Part shown: piece after piece, positions 47,111 through 55,517 of the stretch
Layout: the number at the start of each line of letters is the position of its first letter
Position numbering within the stretch: position 1 is the stretch's first letter
Source: Ginsengibacter hankyongi
Lineage (GTDB): Bacteria; Bacteroidota; Bacteroidia; Chitinophagales; Chitinophagaceae
NCBI RefSeq assembly: GCF_008710285.1
Contig: NZ_VYQF01000010.1
Coordinates: 81,422 to 145,421, forward strand
DNA: 64,000 bases
Direction: 5' to 3'
Made by a program: the position numbers and the translations under genes
The notes under the pieces: model-generated
What the model was told of the DNA's origin: nothing
Seen by the model: the letters and a program-made list of their open reading frames with translations, nothing else
Databases searched by the model: none

Positions 47111-47154
47111 AACTAATCGGTTGCAAATATATGCGCAACTATTCGGTTTCGCAA
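47111..47154 (-). promoter_or_regulatory. Promoter and paired operator of the ArsR-AHSA1 operon
   Basis: On the minus strand TTG (47154-47152), 20 bases, then TATATTTG (47131-47124), the full Bacteroidota consensus. Two like copies, AACTAATCGGTT (47111-47122) and AACTATTCGGTT (47137-47148), 26 bases apart, bracket the -7 box. The paired copies suit binding of two repressor dimers that would block the promoter. Confidence 0.55.
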
Positions 47155-47261
47155 ATATTTTGTAAAATATTTTTTTAAAGGGAAGATCAGCTGTGAAATA
47201 TGATTTGGATGGGTGCAGTAGAGTGGGGGATTATAATGATGGTACCATGCTCTGCTTTTGA

Positions 47262-47330
47262 ATGGAATTATTCATTTTACAACTTACATAACGGATACAC
47301 CTACACGCAATAAGTAGCGAACAAGTCAAA
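47262..47330 (+). repeat. Dispersed intergenic repeat, copy 6
   Basis: GAATTATTCATTTTACAAC and a diverged core ATAACGGATACACCTACACG at 47288. It lies between the divergent ArsR and fucosidase genes. Confidence 0.6.
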
Positions 47331-47455
47331 GCACATATCAGGCAAACTTTGCTAAAAAGCGTGAGTCCTAGCTCATGATTCAAACACCAACAGCACTAAA
47401 AATTATTCCCAAAATTGAAATAACATCATGTTCGGCAAAGTCTTAATTTTATAGT

Positions 47456-48523
47456 ATGCGATACAAAATACCTTTTTTGTTTTTGTGTATTCTTCTCATT
47501 AATGATTGCGTGCCTGCTCAAAGCACTATTAAGGAGCCGCAACCTTCTCACAAACCAAACGCATACCAGTTAGCACAAATAAAAAGGAAGTATGGTATGT
47601 TCATCCATTTTGGCATTAACACATTTTACGACCAGGAATGGACAGACGGAAGCAAGCCGCCGGCTTCTTATAAGCCACTAACGGTTGATGCCGATGAATG
47701 GGTGCGGGTTGCCAAAGAGGCGGGGATGAAATATGTAATCCTGGTAACGAAGCATGTGGATGGATTTTGTCTTTGGGACAGCAAGTACACGATTTATGAT
47801 GTAGCATCTTCAGGCAATAAAACAAACGTGGTGGAAAAAGTAGCGCAAGCCTGCAGGAAATACGGCATGGGTTTGGGAATTTATTATTCGCTTTGGGACA
47901 GGCACCAAAACGCAAACATCAATGACACTTCTCTTGACAGCGCCTACAATAAATATATCGTTAACCAAATAAAAGAACTAATTGGTATAACGAACCAGTA
48001 CACAAAAATTGTTGAGCTGTGGCTGGACGCCGGGTGGGAGAAGAAACGTTCACGCTGGCCCATCCGCGCTATTTACGAAACGGTCAAGAACGTGGCTCCG
48101 CAATGCCAGGTGGGTGTTAACTGGTCCATAGGAACTCCAGAAAACCCTGATCCTGACTCATCATTTGTGTTACCTACCTTGCAGAAAACTGGTTATCCTA
48201 TCCGCTATTTCCCCAGCGATTTCCGCATGGGTGATCCTTATATGCCTGCTGACCCCGATCCGAAATTATTTTCTCACAATGGCCAACTGTATTATATGCC
48301 GTGGGAAACAACGGTATGTATTAGTCAAAAATGGTTTTATAATACTAAGGATACAGTTTACAAAACAGTATATGAACTATACCAAATCTATAAAAAGGCA
48401 ACAGCGCAGGATAATATACTCATCCTGGATCTTCCTCCCGACCGGCAAGGAAGGCTGCGTGAGAAAGACATACAATTGGTACTTGCCCTCCGAAAGAAGA
48501 TTGATAACAAAAGTTCGAAGTAG
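47456..48523 (+). CDS. Alpha-L-fucosidase (GH29 family)
   Basis: A 355-residue exported protein with a signal peptide (RYKIPFLFLCILLINDCVPA). The GH29 barrel is clear: KYGMFIHFGINTFYDQEW, then VTKHVDGFCLWDSKYT and GLGIYYSLWDRH, with the nucleophile Asp in VELWLDAGW. It removes terminal alpha-L-fucose from glycans in the periplasm or outside. It is shorter than many GH29 enzymes because the C-terminal beta-sandwich is missing. It is not in a polysaccharide-utilisation locus; no SusC/SusD genes are nearby. Confidence 0.92.
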   Translation: MRYKIPFLFLCILLINDCVPAQSTIKEPQPSHKPNAYQLAQIKRKYGMFIHFGINTFYDQEWTDGSKPPASYKPLTVDADEWVRVAKEAGMKYVILVTKHVDGFCLWDSKYTIYDVASSGNKTNVVEKVAQACRKYGMGLGIYYSLWDRHQNANINDTSLDSAYNKYIVNQIKELIGITNQYTKIVELWLDAGWEKKRSRWPIRAIYETVKNVAPQCQVGVNWSIGTPENPDPDSSFVLPTLQKTGYPIRYFPSDFRMGDPYMPADPDPKLFSHNGQLYYMPWETTVCISQKWFYNTKDTVYKTVYELYQIYKKATAQDNILILDLPPDRQGRLREKDIQLVLALRKKIDNKSSK

Positions 48524-48591
48524 CTTTTCGGTTATTAGTGGCCGTTAGGTACTCCCGGCAATCCAACTATCAAATTAATTCCTGCTGATTT

Positions 48592-48993
48592 TCATCTTGA
48601 AAGGTGCACCGTTCTTCCAATGGCTCCGCCGGGAGTATGAGAATATCCCGTAGTGATGGTGAGGGTATCTGCAGCAGGAGAAAGTTTTCCTTTTCCCTGC
48701 AGGCCCTCATCGAACTCATAAATGATCACCGAATCTTTATTGAAAGTGTAGGTTGAAATTTGAAGAACGATACCTTCATTCATTTGAATGCTTCCGTCCC
48801 GGGCAAAATCAAAAAAATCACCCGGCTTTCCGCTGTACACATTAAGATGATTGTTAAGCCCCACGCCGGCATAAACCGAATCGCTTACAACATTCCATCG
48901 CCCTACGATTGGTGATTGAGGCGTTGCGTCCTTGCGGCAACTGCAAGCGAATATTGATGCCACAGTAAGTATCATTAAAACATTCCCGCTCAT
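48592..48993 (-). CDS. Lipocalin-like lipoprotein
   Basis: A 133-residue lipoprotein with its signal ending in IFACSC (Cys 17 or 19). The mature part opens with PIVGRWNVVSDSVYAG and ends with DTLTITTGYSHTPGGAIG, the usual pattern of small Bacteroidota lipocalin-like proteins with a WNV..S strand and beta-hairpins. The ligand is unknown. It stands alone in a gap between two convergent genes. Confidence 0.75.
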   Translation of the reverse strand: MSGNVLMILTVASIFACSCRKDATPQSPIVGRWNVVSDSVYAGVGLNNHLNVYSGKPGDFFDFARDGSIQMNEGIVLQISTYTFNKDSVIIYEFDEGLQGKGKLSPAADTLTITTGYSHTPGGAIGRTVHLSR

Positions 48994-49162
48994 GATTTCT
49001 TTTCTTTACCGGACATGTGCGGCGAATAAGACGTTGCAAGAGATGGCAAAAAATTCAAAAATTCTCAAGGCTGTGCGACAGATGTTGCGTTAAAAAGCCG
49101 GTAGTTGATGGGCTCCTGGGAAAAAACACCCGCTATGGCTGGAATATAACCCGTTCCTCAAT

Positions 49163-49507
49163 TCACAGGCGGTTGAACTTATCAGGGAAAATAATCACGG
49201 GTTGAAACACCTTCGCTTCCTCGAACGACAGCGAACAATAGGAGAGGATGATGACCACATCTCCCGGCAATCCCTTACGGGCCGCCGGCCCGTTCAGGCA
49301 GCATACCCCGCTTCCCCGAGCCCCTTTAATCAGGTATGTTTCTATTCGTTCGCCGTTATTGGCATTCACCACCTGGATCTTCTCGTTTTCGATCATGCCC
49401 GCGGCCTCCATCAGGTCCTCGTCCAGTGTCAGGCTGCCCACATAATCTAAATTGGCTTCTGTAATCGTAGCACGATGCACTTTCGATTTCAATATTTCTA
49501 TTTGCAT
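49163..49507 (-). CDS. panD: Aspartate 1-decarboxylase
   Basis: A 114-residue proenzyme of normal length. It cleaves itself between Gly24 and Ser25 in [13 protein letters not shown] to form the pyruvoyl cofactor and then makes beta-alanine for pantothenate and CoA. Lys9 and Tyr22 of the catalytic site, the [20 protein letters not shown] core (in two parts) and the [15 protein letters not shown] segment are all present. No other pantothenate gene is close by. Confidence 0.97.
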   Translation of the reverse strand: MQIEILKSKVHRATITEANLDYVGSLTLDEDLMEAAGMIENEKIQVVNANNGERIETYLIKGARGSGVCCLNGPAARKGLPGDVVIILSYCSLSFEEAKVFQPVIIFPDKFNRL

Positions 49508-49968
49508 AATTAATTTATAAGTTCGCCTTTACTCCTCCCATAACTGTTTAACAAATTAAAAGTAGCAAATAAAGTTTATTTACTAAAAGCCAGGGTGATA
49601 TAGATTACGAAGAGAAGTTCTTCAAAAGGAAAGAAATATTGTGTAAGAGGTTACACCCACATTCACGTCGGTATGTGTCGCTCTCTTCACCGAACCATTA
49701 AGAAGTGACGCTGGCGCAGGTTTGGTAGTGTAGCCAAGTTTTGGCTATACCTGTGTCATAAAGTAGGCAAAGGAAAGGCTAAACCACATATTGGGCTAAT
49801 CGGCTGAATTTACATTTGAAATAAATTTTAATTAGCTTTTAGTCAAGCCAGCAACTAAAGTAAAATTGTAATGCTGAGAATACAAGTGTGTGCCCAAATT
49901 GCGTGCAATGCTTTGCTGGCGGTTGCCAATCTGCTTGTTTATAAAGTAGGTATTTTATAATTTTCAGG
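49508..49968. other. Spacer of about 460 bases
   Basis: No supported gene. GTTACACCCACATTC near 49650 resembles the 3' half of the TGTGGGC hairpin repeats at 59 kb but is too short to be certain. A small inverted repeat (TAGCCAAGTTTTGGCTA) lies at about 49731-49747. Confidence 0.35.
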
Positions 49969-50439
49969 TCAATCCTGGCTTAACGGAGGTCCAAGAAGAG
50001 TCATGTCATATTTTTCAAAGAGCTGAGCGACTACCTTTTTATCTGGTGAACCATTGTGCATTAGAGGTCCCAGTTCCGCAAAAAATTTATGACCTCCTCC
50101 CGGAGTATAAACAACAATAATTTCTGCACCCTCATTGGTAAGGTTAAGGAAGGCATGCGGCACTTTCGATGGCAGGTAGGCAAAGTCCCCTTCGTTGAGA
50201 TAGAAAATTTCATCGCCTATCCGAACTTTAAACTTGCCTTTAAGAACGTGAATTGTTTCCTCCTGCTTATGGTGCACATGCAAAGGCGGGCCTCCATATG
50301 GTGCTACCTCTACAATAAAATAATCGAATGCACCACCAGTATCTTCCCCAGTAAGTTTGAAGATAAGGTCGCGACCCGGACCAGACTGTAACCTTAATCC
50401 TTCCCTGGGGGTTAGCACGTTGATTTGAGTTGACGTCAT
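49969..50439 (-). CDS. Cupin-domain protein
   Basis: A 156-residue single-domain cupin. The metal ligands are seen in PPLHVHHKQEETIHVLKGK (His, His, Glu) and in DFAYLPSKVPHAFLNL (His), so it is likely a metal-binding dioxygenase-like or isomerase protein. A C-terminal helix follows. A Crp/Fnr regulator gene lies 103 bases upstream on the same strand, and two dyads sit between them, which suggests the regulator controls this gene. Confidence 0.9.
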   Translation of the reverse strand: MTSTQINVLTPREGLRLQSGPGRDLIFKLTGEDTGGAFDYFIVEVAPYGGPPLHVHHKQEETIHVLKGKFKVRIGDEIFYLNEGDFAYLPSKVPHAFLNLTNEGAEIIVVYTPGGGHKFFAELGPLMHNGSPDKKVVAQLFEKYDMTLLGPPLSQD

Positions 50440-50470
50440 GTTGTTGTTTTTTAATGAACGATTAATTAAT

Positions 50471-50486
50471 AATGCAAAATTGCATT
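50471..50486. promoter_or_regulatory. Dyad upstream of the cupin gene
   Basis: AATGCAA and TTGCATT arms with a 2-base spacer, 31 bases before the cupin start. Possible operator overlapping its promoter. Confidence 0.35.
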
Positions 50487-50503
50487 GCCTAAAATGATAA
50501 ACA

Positions 50504-50519
50504 CTTAACCCGGGTTAAG
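50504..50519. promoter_or_regulatory. Perfect 16-bp palindrome, probable Crp/Fnr-type operator
   Basis: CTTAACCCGGGTTAAG is perfectly self-complementary and lies between the Crp/Fnr gene stop and the cupin gene start. It does not match the classical TGTGA or TTGAT half-sites, so assignment to the neighbouring regulator is an inference from position. Confidence 0.4.
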
Positions 50520-50542
50520 AAATGAAAGGAGCAAAAAGAAAT

Positions 50543-51145
50543 TTAATGTTTATTTGTCAGCCTGTTTCTCATTCGGCTGAGCGATTGAGGTTCGATGTTC
50601 AAATAAGATGCAATGTGCTGCAATGGAATACGCTGAAAAATATGAGGCTGGTTTTCTATTAATTTGAGATAGCGTTCTTCTGCAGAGAGGGTTTTCATTT
50701 CTTCAATTCTATTTCTTGAAGCACTTGCTGAGCGGCGCATTTTAAAAGAATACCATTGTGTGAGTTTAGATATTTCCTTTTCTGCTTTTTGAAAATTTTC
50801 TTTTGAAATTACCAGTAGTTCTGAATCTTCCAGCAATTGGATATAGTTTGTTCCCGGTTTGCCCGAATAGTAACTATCGAAGTCACCAAGCCACCAATCT
50901 TCAAACGCAAAGAATAAAATCCGTTCATGTCCTTGTTCATCCAACACAAAGTTTCTTGCACAACCTTTATTAAGATAAGCTTTTGAATGGCAGCATTCAC
51001 CGGCTCTTAAATAGTAATCTTTTTTAGTAACTGTTTTAAACGTAAAGTATGACAAGAACAATGCATACTCTTCCTCGGTAAATGCGAACGTTTGCATAAA
51101 CAATTCTACAAACTTGTGATTAATATTTTTTAATTCATCTTCCAT
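50543..51145 (-). CDS. Crp/Fnr-family transcriptional regulator
   Basis: A 200-residue regulator with an N-terminal cyclic-nucleotide-like beta-roll (KKDYYLRAGECCHSKAYLNK with the strand before it) and a C-terminal winged helix (RIPLQHIASYLNIEPQSLSR). The cAMP-binding arginine-serine pair of CRP is absent, which is usual for Bacteroidota members of this family. It may control the downstream cupin gene through the dyads at 50471-50519. Confidence 0.88.
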   Translation of the reverse strand: MEDELKNINHKFVELFMQTFAFTEEEYALFLSYFTFKTVTKKDYYLRAGECCHSKAYLNKGCARNFVLDEQGHERILFFAFEDWWLGDFDSYYSGKPGTNYIQLLEDSELLVISKENFQKAEKEISKLTQWYSFKMRRSASASRNRIEEMKTLSAEERYLKLIENQPHIFQRIPLQHIASYLNIEPQSLSRMRNRLTNKH

Positions 51146-51204
51146 TTATGGTCGTTTGTTTATGTTTGCCGCGTCGACATTTGGCTGCCGCTAACATGTA
51201 GCGT

Positions 51205-51557
51205 CTATTCAAGCTCAATATCCATTCGTCGTAACAAGCCGTCTTGCAAAATGTAAATGTGCTTTACAGTTCCATCAAAAATCGTATTATTTTGTAAGTC
51301 CTTTACTTTTTGGTGAACAGTAATTTCTAAAGTGCCGTCTTGCCTTTCATTAAATCCCACAGGCTGAACGTTGGGATTTATTTATTTCCATTGTCTTGTC
51401 CAATATTCCCTTATTCACTGTGTCAGCTTACATAACCTCCTTCAAATGCCTTTGGCCATTGAACTTCCGGATGCATTGTTGAAAGCGCCGTATCAATGTC
51501 TTTTGCATTGATAGCGGAATAAGCTTTCTTAATTAAGTCTTCATACCGAGATGTCAT
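51205..51557 (-). pseudogene. NTF2/SnoaL-like protein, broken
   Basis: Reading from ATG 51555-51557 gives TSRYEDLIKKAYSAINAKDI and QWPKAFEGGYV, then the frame is lost. A second frame continues with REYWTRQWK, an in-frame stop and INPNVQPVGFNERQDGTLEI, and ends RRMDIELE at a TAG at 51205-51207. Joined, they make a typical SnoaL-like polyketide-cyclase-fold protein of about 117 residues. The net length, 353 bases, is not a multiple of three. A frameshift and a nonsense change together mark a true pseudogene. Confidence 0.75.
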
Positions 51558-51614
51558 TAAGATTTTTTTTAAACTTAGTAGTCAATGAGCATTACGCACA
51601 AAAAACAGTATTAA

Positions 51615-51950
51615 CGTATTACACGGCACTCCCAATTTTATAAATCATTAATTTACATATACCATTTGTTTCGCTTATTGTTTTGTCGGTGTGCGTCAAT
51701 GCATCGGATAGCTATTGGATTACTAATCTAAAGTAATGGTTTTATTTAGCCCATCCAAAACGTTTCGATGAGTTATTTCGTTTTTAAGTTTGCTACGATA
51801 CAGTATAAATGCAGTTATTCGTTTTATAACTTACATAACGGGCAAAAATATCCGAAATACCGGGCTTATCGGGTTTACTTTTTTTCCTGGGTTACAAAAC
51901 TCAGGAAACCGATACTTTTATAATTTAAACATTCTACGTATAGCATGGAT
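51615..51950 (+). repeat. Dispersed intergenic repeat, copy 7 (long form)
   Basis: About 335 bases share order with the copy at 60.4-60.7 kb: a TTACAC(G/A) start, TCCAAAACGTTTCGATGAGT, the core at 51835 (ATAACGGGCAAAAATATCCG) and a right end TACTTTTATAATTTAAACAT. With 60408-60715 it defines the widest extent of the family. It fills the gap between the NTF2-like pseudogene and the gene at 52000. Confidence 0.75.
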
Positions 51951-51999
51951 ACTATCGGCCGCGCTTTAAGGAATGCCTTAGTTGGCTGTAGCGCTTTTG

Positions 52000-52233
52000 T
52001 CATAATGTTTGCTGATTAATTTTTTTAATTATTGTTAGGTTGAGTGCCATAATTAAATTTTCAAAGTCATCTCTTGTAGTTAAAATATCGTGGTAAAATC
52101 TTATTGTGCTGCCGGCAGTGAGTTTAATTCTTAATTTATAATAGTGTGGTTCAAATCCTCTGCTGATACTTTGAATTTTATCCCATTTAATGTTGAGGCC
52201 TTTAGTGTTAGCTAAAGCAAATCTGTTTGTCAT
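52000..52233 (-). CDS. Small hypothetical protein, PH-like
   Basis: A 77-residue protein: GLNIKWDKIQSISRGFEPHY, then KLRIKLTAGSTIRFYHDILT, which reads like two strands and a helix of a bacterial PH-like domain without its membrane anchor. It could be a complete small protein or the 3' remainder of a longer PH-domain gene. It lies 89 bases after the DUF2267 gene on the same strand and might be the last gene of that operon. Confidence 0.5.
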   Translation of the reverse strand: MTNRFALANTKGLNIKWDKIQSISRGFEPHYYKLRIKLTAGSTIRFYHDILTTRDDFENLIMALNLTIIKKINQQTL

Positions 52234-52322
52234 TCTCAGGATACCCCGGGAACTGGTTTAAGCATATTTTCCCACTAATGTTTCTTCTGAAACATTATAA
52301 TGAATCATTAATGAATTACTGT

Positions 52323-52781
52323 TTATAAAACAGTTTCATTTCCTGCAATGCTTTTCCTGATAAATGCCCTCAATTCTTTGGGCATTGCACCCATAACGTC
52401 ATTTATTTCACCTTCGCTTATATAAAAATTCAGGGCTTTAAATATTGCAGCTACTGCAACTTTTGTTTTTTCATTATTACCAAAATCATAGCCTGCCTGC
52501 CCTCCGTCTTCCTTCCTTATTTCATCAAAAAACTCATTGACGTGGCTTATACGGTGAAATTCCTGGTGAATGGCCCAACCCTCCACATACACCCCTTTGA
52601 GCGCCATTGGCAATTGGGCCATCAGCTGAAAGGACTCTTCCATAGTCAGCTTATTACGTAAGGCATGCAATACCGCACGAATGATCCTCCCCGCTTTATC
52701 CCGGGGAACGTTAATATCCTCGGCTACCAGGTTTACAAACTCATTTCCTTTGGCAGCATATCTTTCAAAATCGAGTGACAT
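52323..52781 (-). CDS. DUF2267 family protein
   Basis: A 152-residue all-helical protein. Two related halves are visible, each with a DK/KT...AAILRAL-like helix: DINVPRDKAGRIIRAVLHAL and NNEKTKVAVAAIFKALNFYI. The conserved LPMALKGVYVEGW matches the family. DUF2267 proteins are cytoplasmic and often lie beside stress genes; function unknown. It is 5 bases from the dodecin gene, so the two are co-transcribed. Confidence 0.92.
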   Translation of the reverse strand: MSLDFERYAAKGNEFVNLVAEDINVPRDKAGRIIRAVLHALRNKLTMEESFQLMAQLPMALKGVYVEGWAIHQEFHRISHVNEFFDEIRKEDGGQAGYDFGNNEKTKVAVAAIFKALNFYISEGEINDVMGAMPKELRAFIRKSIAGNETVL

Positions 52782-52786
52782 GATAT

Positions 52787-53008
52787 TTATTTTTTGAGTT
52801 TAACGGAATGCTCAATTTCAAAACTAACCTTAGCATTGATGCGGTATTCTGAAATCTTACCATTCTTTACTACGGCACTGTGGTCCTGAATGTAAACAGA
52901 GCGGATGTTTTTAACGGTTTGGGATGCTTCGGTTACTGCCTGTTGTGCAGCATCTTCCCAGCTTTTGGTGGAACTGGACATCAGTTCCAGGACTTTTAAT
53001 AGCGCCAT
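52787..53008 (-). CDS. Dodecin (flavin-binding)
   Basis: A 73-residue protein covering the complete dodecin family: KVLELMSSSTKSWEDAAQQA, then VKNIRSVYIQDHSAVVKNGK and YRINAKVSFEIEH. Twelve subunits form a hollow sphere that stores or buffers flavins. The tryptophan that stacks on the flavin (SW in STKSWED) is present. It leads an operon with DUF2267, a pairing that links it to stress or storage functions. Confidence 0.95.
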   Translation of the reverse strand: MALLKVLELMSSSTKSWEDAAQQAVTEASQTVKNIRSVYIQDHSAVVKNGKISEYRINAKVSFEIEHSVKLKK

Positions 53009-53350
53009 AACTTTAATTTTTATAGTTAAAAAATTACTTTTATTTCAAAAATGCCTTTGGCGGAACTGCAAAAATTCAGGACAATTTTATTATAAAAGCT
53101 TATTGGCTGCTAAGGTAACTATGTGAACGTTTTTTAGAAATGACCGCCCTCACTGCCGGAAATGATGGTCATCAGGGAACCTGCATGTTTTTATATCATT
53201 ATCCATAATCTTATATTGTTTCTCAAGTGATAATGGAAAGGGGCCGGATTTTTATCCTGCCTGTCATGGCTTAAGTATGAGGTTCATCTTTTGCCCGGTC
53301 TACTTGTGGCACTTCACACTAACTGTAGCTTCATGAAACTAATTCTTTCA

Positions 53351-53366
53351 TCCGATAGCTATCGGA
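53351..53366. repeat. Perfect 16-bp palindrome
   Basis: TCCGATAGCTATCGGA is self-complementary and lies in the 487-base gap before the dodecin operon. An imperfect copy (ATCGGATAGCTATTGGAT) occurs near 51702 in the repeat zone. It resembles an over-represented short palindrome rather than an operator of a particular gene. Confidence 0.5.
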
Positions 53367-53495
53367 TCCGCAAAAGTTAAATGCCTTGCTGTACTTCCAA
53401 TCTTCTTCTCTTGTTACAAACGGCTGCATAATATATTGATATTGGTACTCGTTGATTTACTCGTGTATGCGTTTCAGCTAGTATCAGTTACAAAA

Positions 53496-53894
53496 TCAAT
53501 CTTTCTTTTTCTTTAACGTTCCTGATAAAAAATTATAGCAATCAAATTTTACATCAATGTATTCTTTTTCTATAGCCTGCATCATAAGCCTTAACCCGGT
53601 TTGCCGCTTCTCCGTTTCGTCGTTAATTAAAGTATCATCAATCAATGAGCTGTCTCTTTTAAGTGCAGCTTCCTGTTGCCGAATTGCTTTTTGTAACTTG
53701 GAAAATTTGTCCGCAGACTGGTTTAGCAGAGTTTGATGCGCTTCAACCTTTTTAGCTATACCCACGATAGAATTTCGCCTGATCACTTCCTCTAATTTCT
53801 GGCCAAATTCATATATCTCATTGTTGTAAAAAACAACGGCATTCTTCCACTTTATCAATTCATCAGTATAATATTCCGCAATTATTGTCGCCAT
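53496..53894 (-). CDS. Coiled-coil hypothetical protein
   Basis: A 132-residue protein, mostly helix, with long heptad-like stretches (QTLLNQSADKFSKLQKAIRQ then QEAALKRDSSLIDDTLIND). It has no signal or membrane span and ends in a KKKK-like tail. I do not recognise a named family, although similar small coiled-coil proteins occur in other Bacteroidota. It stands alone between gaps of about 490 and 520 bases. Confidence 0.65.
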   Translation of the reverse strand: MATIIAEYYTDELIKWKNAVVFYNNEIYEFGQKLEEVIRRNSIVGIAKKVEAHQTLLNQSADKFSKLQKAIRQQEAALKRDSSLIDDTLINDETEKRQTGLRLMMQAIEKEYIDVKFDCYNFLSGTLKKKKD

Positions 53895-54413
53895 TTTTTA
53901 TTATTTTATTTTTATTAAATAACCTTCTTTTATTGCAGGGAAATTGGTTTGATTAATATTAACTATGCCCACCTTTAAAATGTTTTCTGACCTCGCTGAG
54001 TATCAGCATTTATTTTTTTTATACTCACCTAAACATTAGCAGCTACTTTTTAAGCATCTTCTTCACTGACGATATGATTTGTCTCCAAAGCTAAAAATAG
54101 ACTGAGGGCAATTAGATGATCGGTATTAGCTTATCCTATGATATTAATCAACGTGTATTTTTCAAACGTGAAATAAAACCATTACTACAGCCCTGGACGA
54201 ATTGTAGATTTGGAAAAGTCATAGAAATCACAGGGAGAACGGGCATCTACGATATTATTTAAAACATTCTATGGATACCGGTGGGACACCTAAATTCCAC
54301 GATATAGATTAACTATTTTATTTCCTTTGCCAGGGTGCATTGGATAGACGTTTTATTCAGACAAGAATATCACCCCTGGCGTTGGCTGTATCTACAGTTT
54401 TGGCCAAAAATAA
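53895..54413. other. Spacer of about 520 bases
   Basis: I see no gene, terminator or copy of the dispersed repeat here. Short frames do not resemble known proteins. Confidence 0.35.
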
Positions 54414-55517
54414 TCATTGCACCCGGCCCTTTTCTTCCTCTGCTCCTGTTGAACGATCACGGGTGCCTCTCACTTTTGAATTACCAAAATTGTGCGTATA
54501 AGTAAGGGTAAAAGAAGGATTTGAAAAAATGAGTTTGCCGCTTGCTACAAGATTCTGTTCCGGGAAATTAATATAGGGCTTAAAAGTAAGCGTATTCAAA
54601 ATATTACTCGCATTAAACCGCAGGCTGGATTTTAGTTTTGCTAACTTCTTTTGAACTCCTGCATCAAGAGAGCCAAACGCCGGTACGGTATATATACCAA
54701 ATGTGGTTTTGGTGGTATAAAACCCCGAAACCTCCACTGAATAATCTTTTGGCAGATTAAAAGATTGCTGCGTGGTAAGTTGTAAATAGTCTTGTTTTAA
54801 CGTAACAGGACTGCCCGAAATAGAACCCCTGAGCAACTGGCTGTTACCTGCCAAATTATACTGCATCGTCCACCATGTGCTTACGGTAACCGGCACGGAC
54901 AGCGATGCAGCCCAAACAACGTTGCTCTTTTGATTTTCTGCAGCCAGCGTTTCAATGTTAGTAACAGGATCTACCTTGGGCGAAAAATCAGTAATTGTGT
55001 TAGCCTCATAGCTGTATGAAACAGAAAATATAACCTTTTTGTGAGTGTAGGCCACGCTGGCAGCATCTGTAACAGCTGGCTGCAGGCCAGGGTTGCCGGA
55101 AAAAAATGTGTACGGATCTGAGAAGAATACAAAGGGTGCCATATCATTAAATGTAGGCCTTGTTATTCTCCGGCTGTAAGATATATTCCATGCGTTATTA
55201 TCGTTAATGTTGTGCACTAAGAAGAAGCTGGGAAATAATTTTCCATAATGCTTATCAACAATGTTTTTTTGTAATTCAGATCCCAGGTTTGAATTGGTAT
55301 ATTCATAACGGAGGCCAAGCTTCATATTTGTTTTTGATGTGACTTCATAAGTAAAAGAAGTGTAAGCTGCCAGGATGCTTTCCCTGAGGGCATATTTGGC
55401 TGAAAAGGCGGAATCTGTTATCCAATTATTTAGCAGGAACCGTTCTACAGCCACATTATTATTAAACATGGAAAGGGTAGTCTTCACTCCTGATTCCATA
55501 TTTAGTTTCGCTGACAT
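54414..55517 (-). CDS. TonB-type outer-membrane barrel (PF14905), C-terminal part after frameshift
   Basis: This 367-residue frame starts right after a run of nine A (minus strand, 55525-55517) and continues the barrel of the next gene. It has repeated amphipathic strands (LRYEYTNSNLGSELQ, FSVSYSYEANTITDFSPKVD) and ends FGNSKVRGTRDRSTGAEEEK, the usual tail of PF14905 proteins. The ATG that opens it lies directly after the A-run, so it could be made by re-initiation, but without a signal or plug domain it would have no place to go. It is best read as the second half of a split gene. Confidence 0.75.
   Translation of the reverse strand: MSAKLNMESGVKTTLSMFNNNVAVERFLLNNWITDSAFSAKYALRESILAAYTSFTYEVTSKTNMKLGLRYEYTNSNLGSELQKNIVDKHYGKLFPSFFLVHNINDNNAWNISYSRRITRPTFNDMAPFVFFSDPYTFFSGNPGLQPAVTDAASVAYTHKKVIFSVSYSYEANTITDFSPKVDPVTNIETLAAENQKSNVVWAASLSVPVTVSTWWTMQYNLAGNSQLLRGSISGSPVTLKQDYLQLTTQQSFNLPKDYSVEVSGFYTTKTTFGIYTVPAFGSLDAGVQKKLAKLKSSLRFNASNILNTLTFKPYINFPEQNLVASGKLIFSNPSFTLTYTHNFGNSKVRGTRDRSTGAEEEKGRVQ

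Noticed and set aside
47456..48523. Polysaccharide-utilisation locus around the fucosidase
   Set aside because: No SusC/SusD pair, sigma/anti-sigma genes or other glycosidases are near; the barrel at 54-57 kb is a different type and 6 kb away.
52141..52165. tRNA T-arm-like sequence GTGGTTCAAATCCTC
   Set aside because: No acceptor or anticodon arms can be formed around it and it lies in a coding frame on the other strand.
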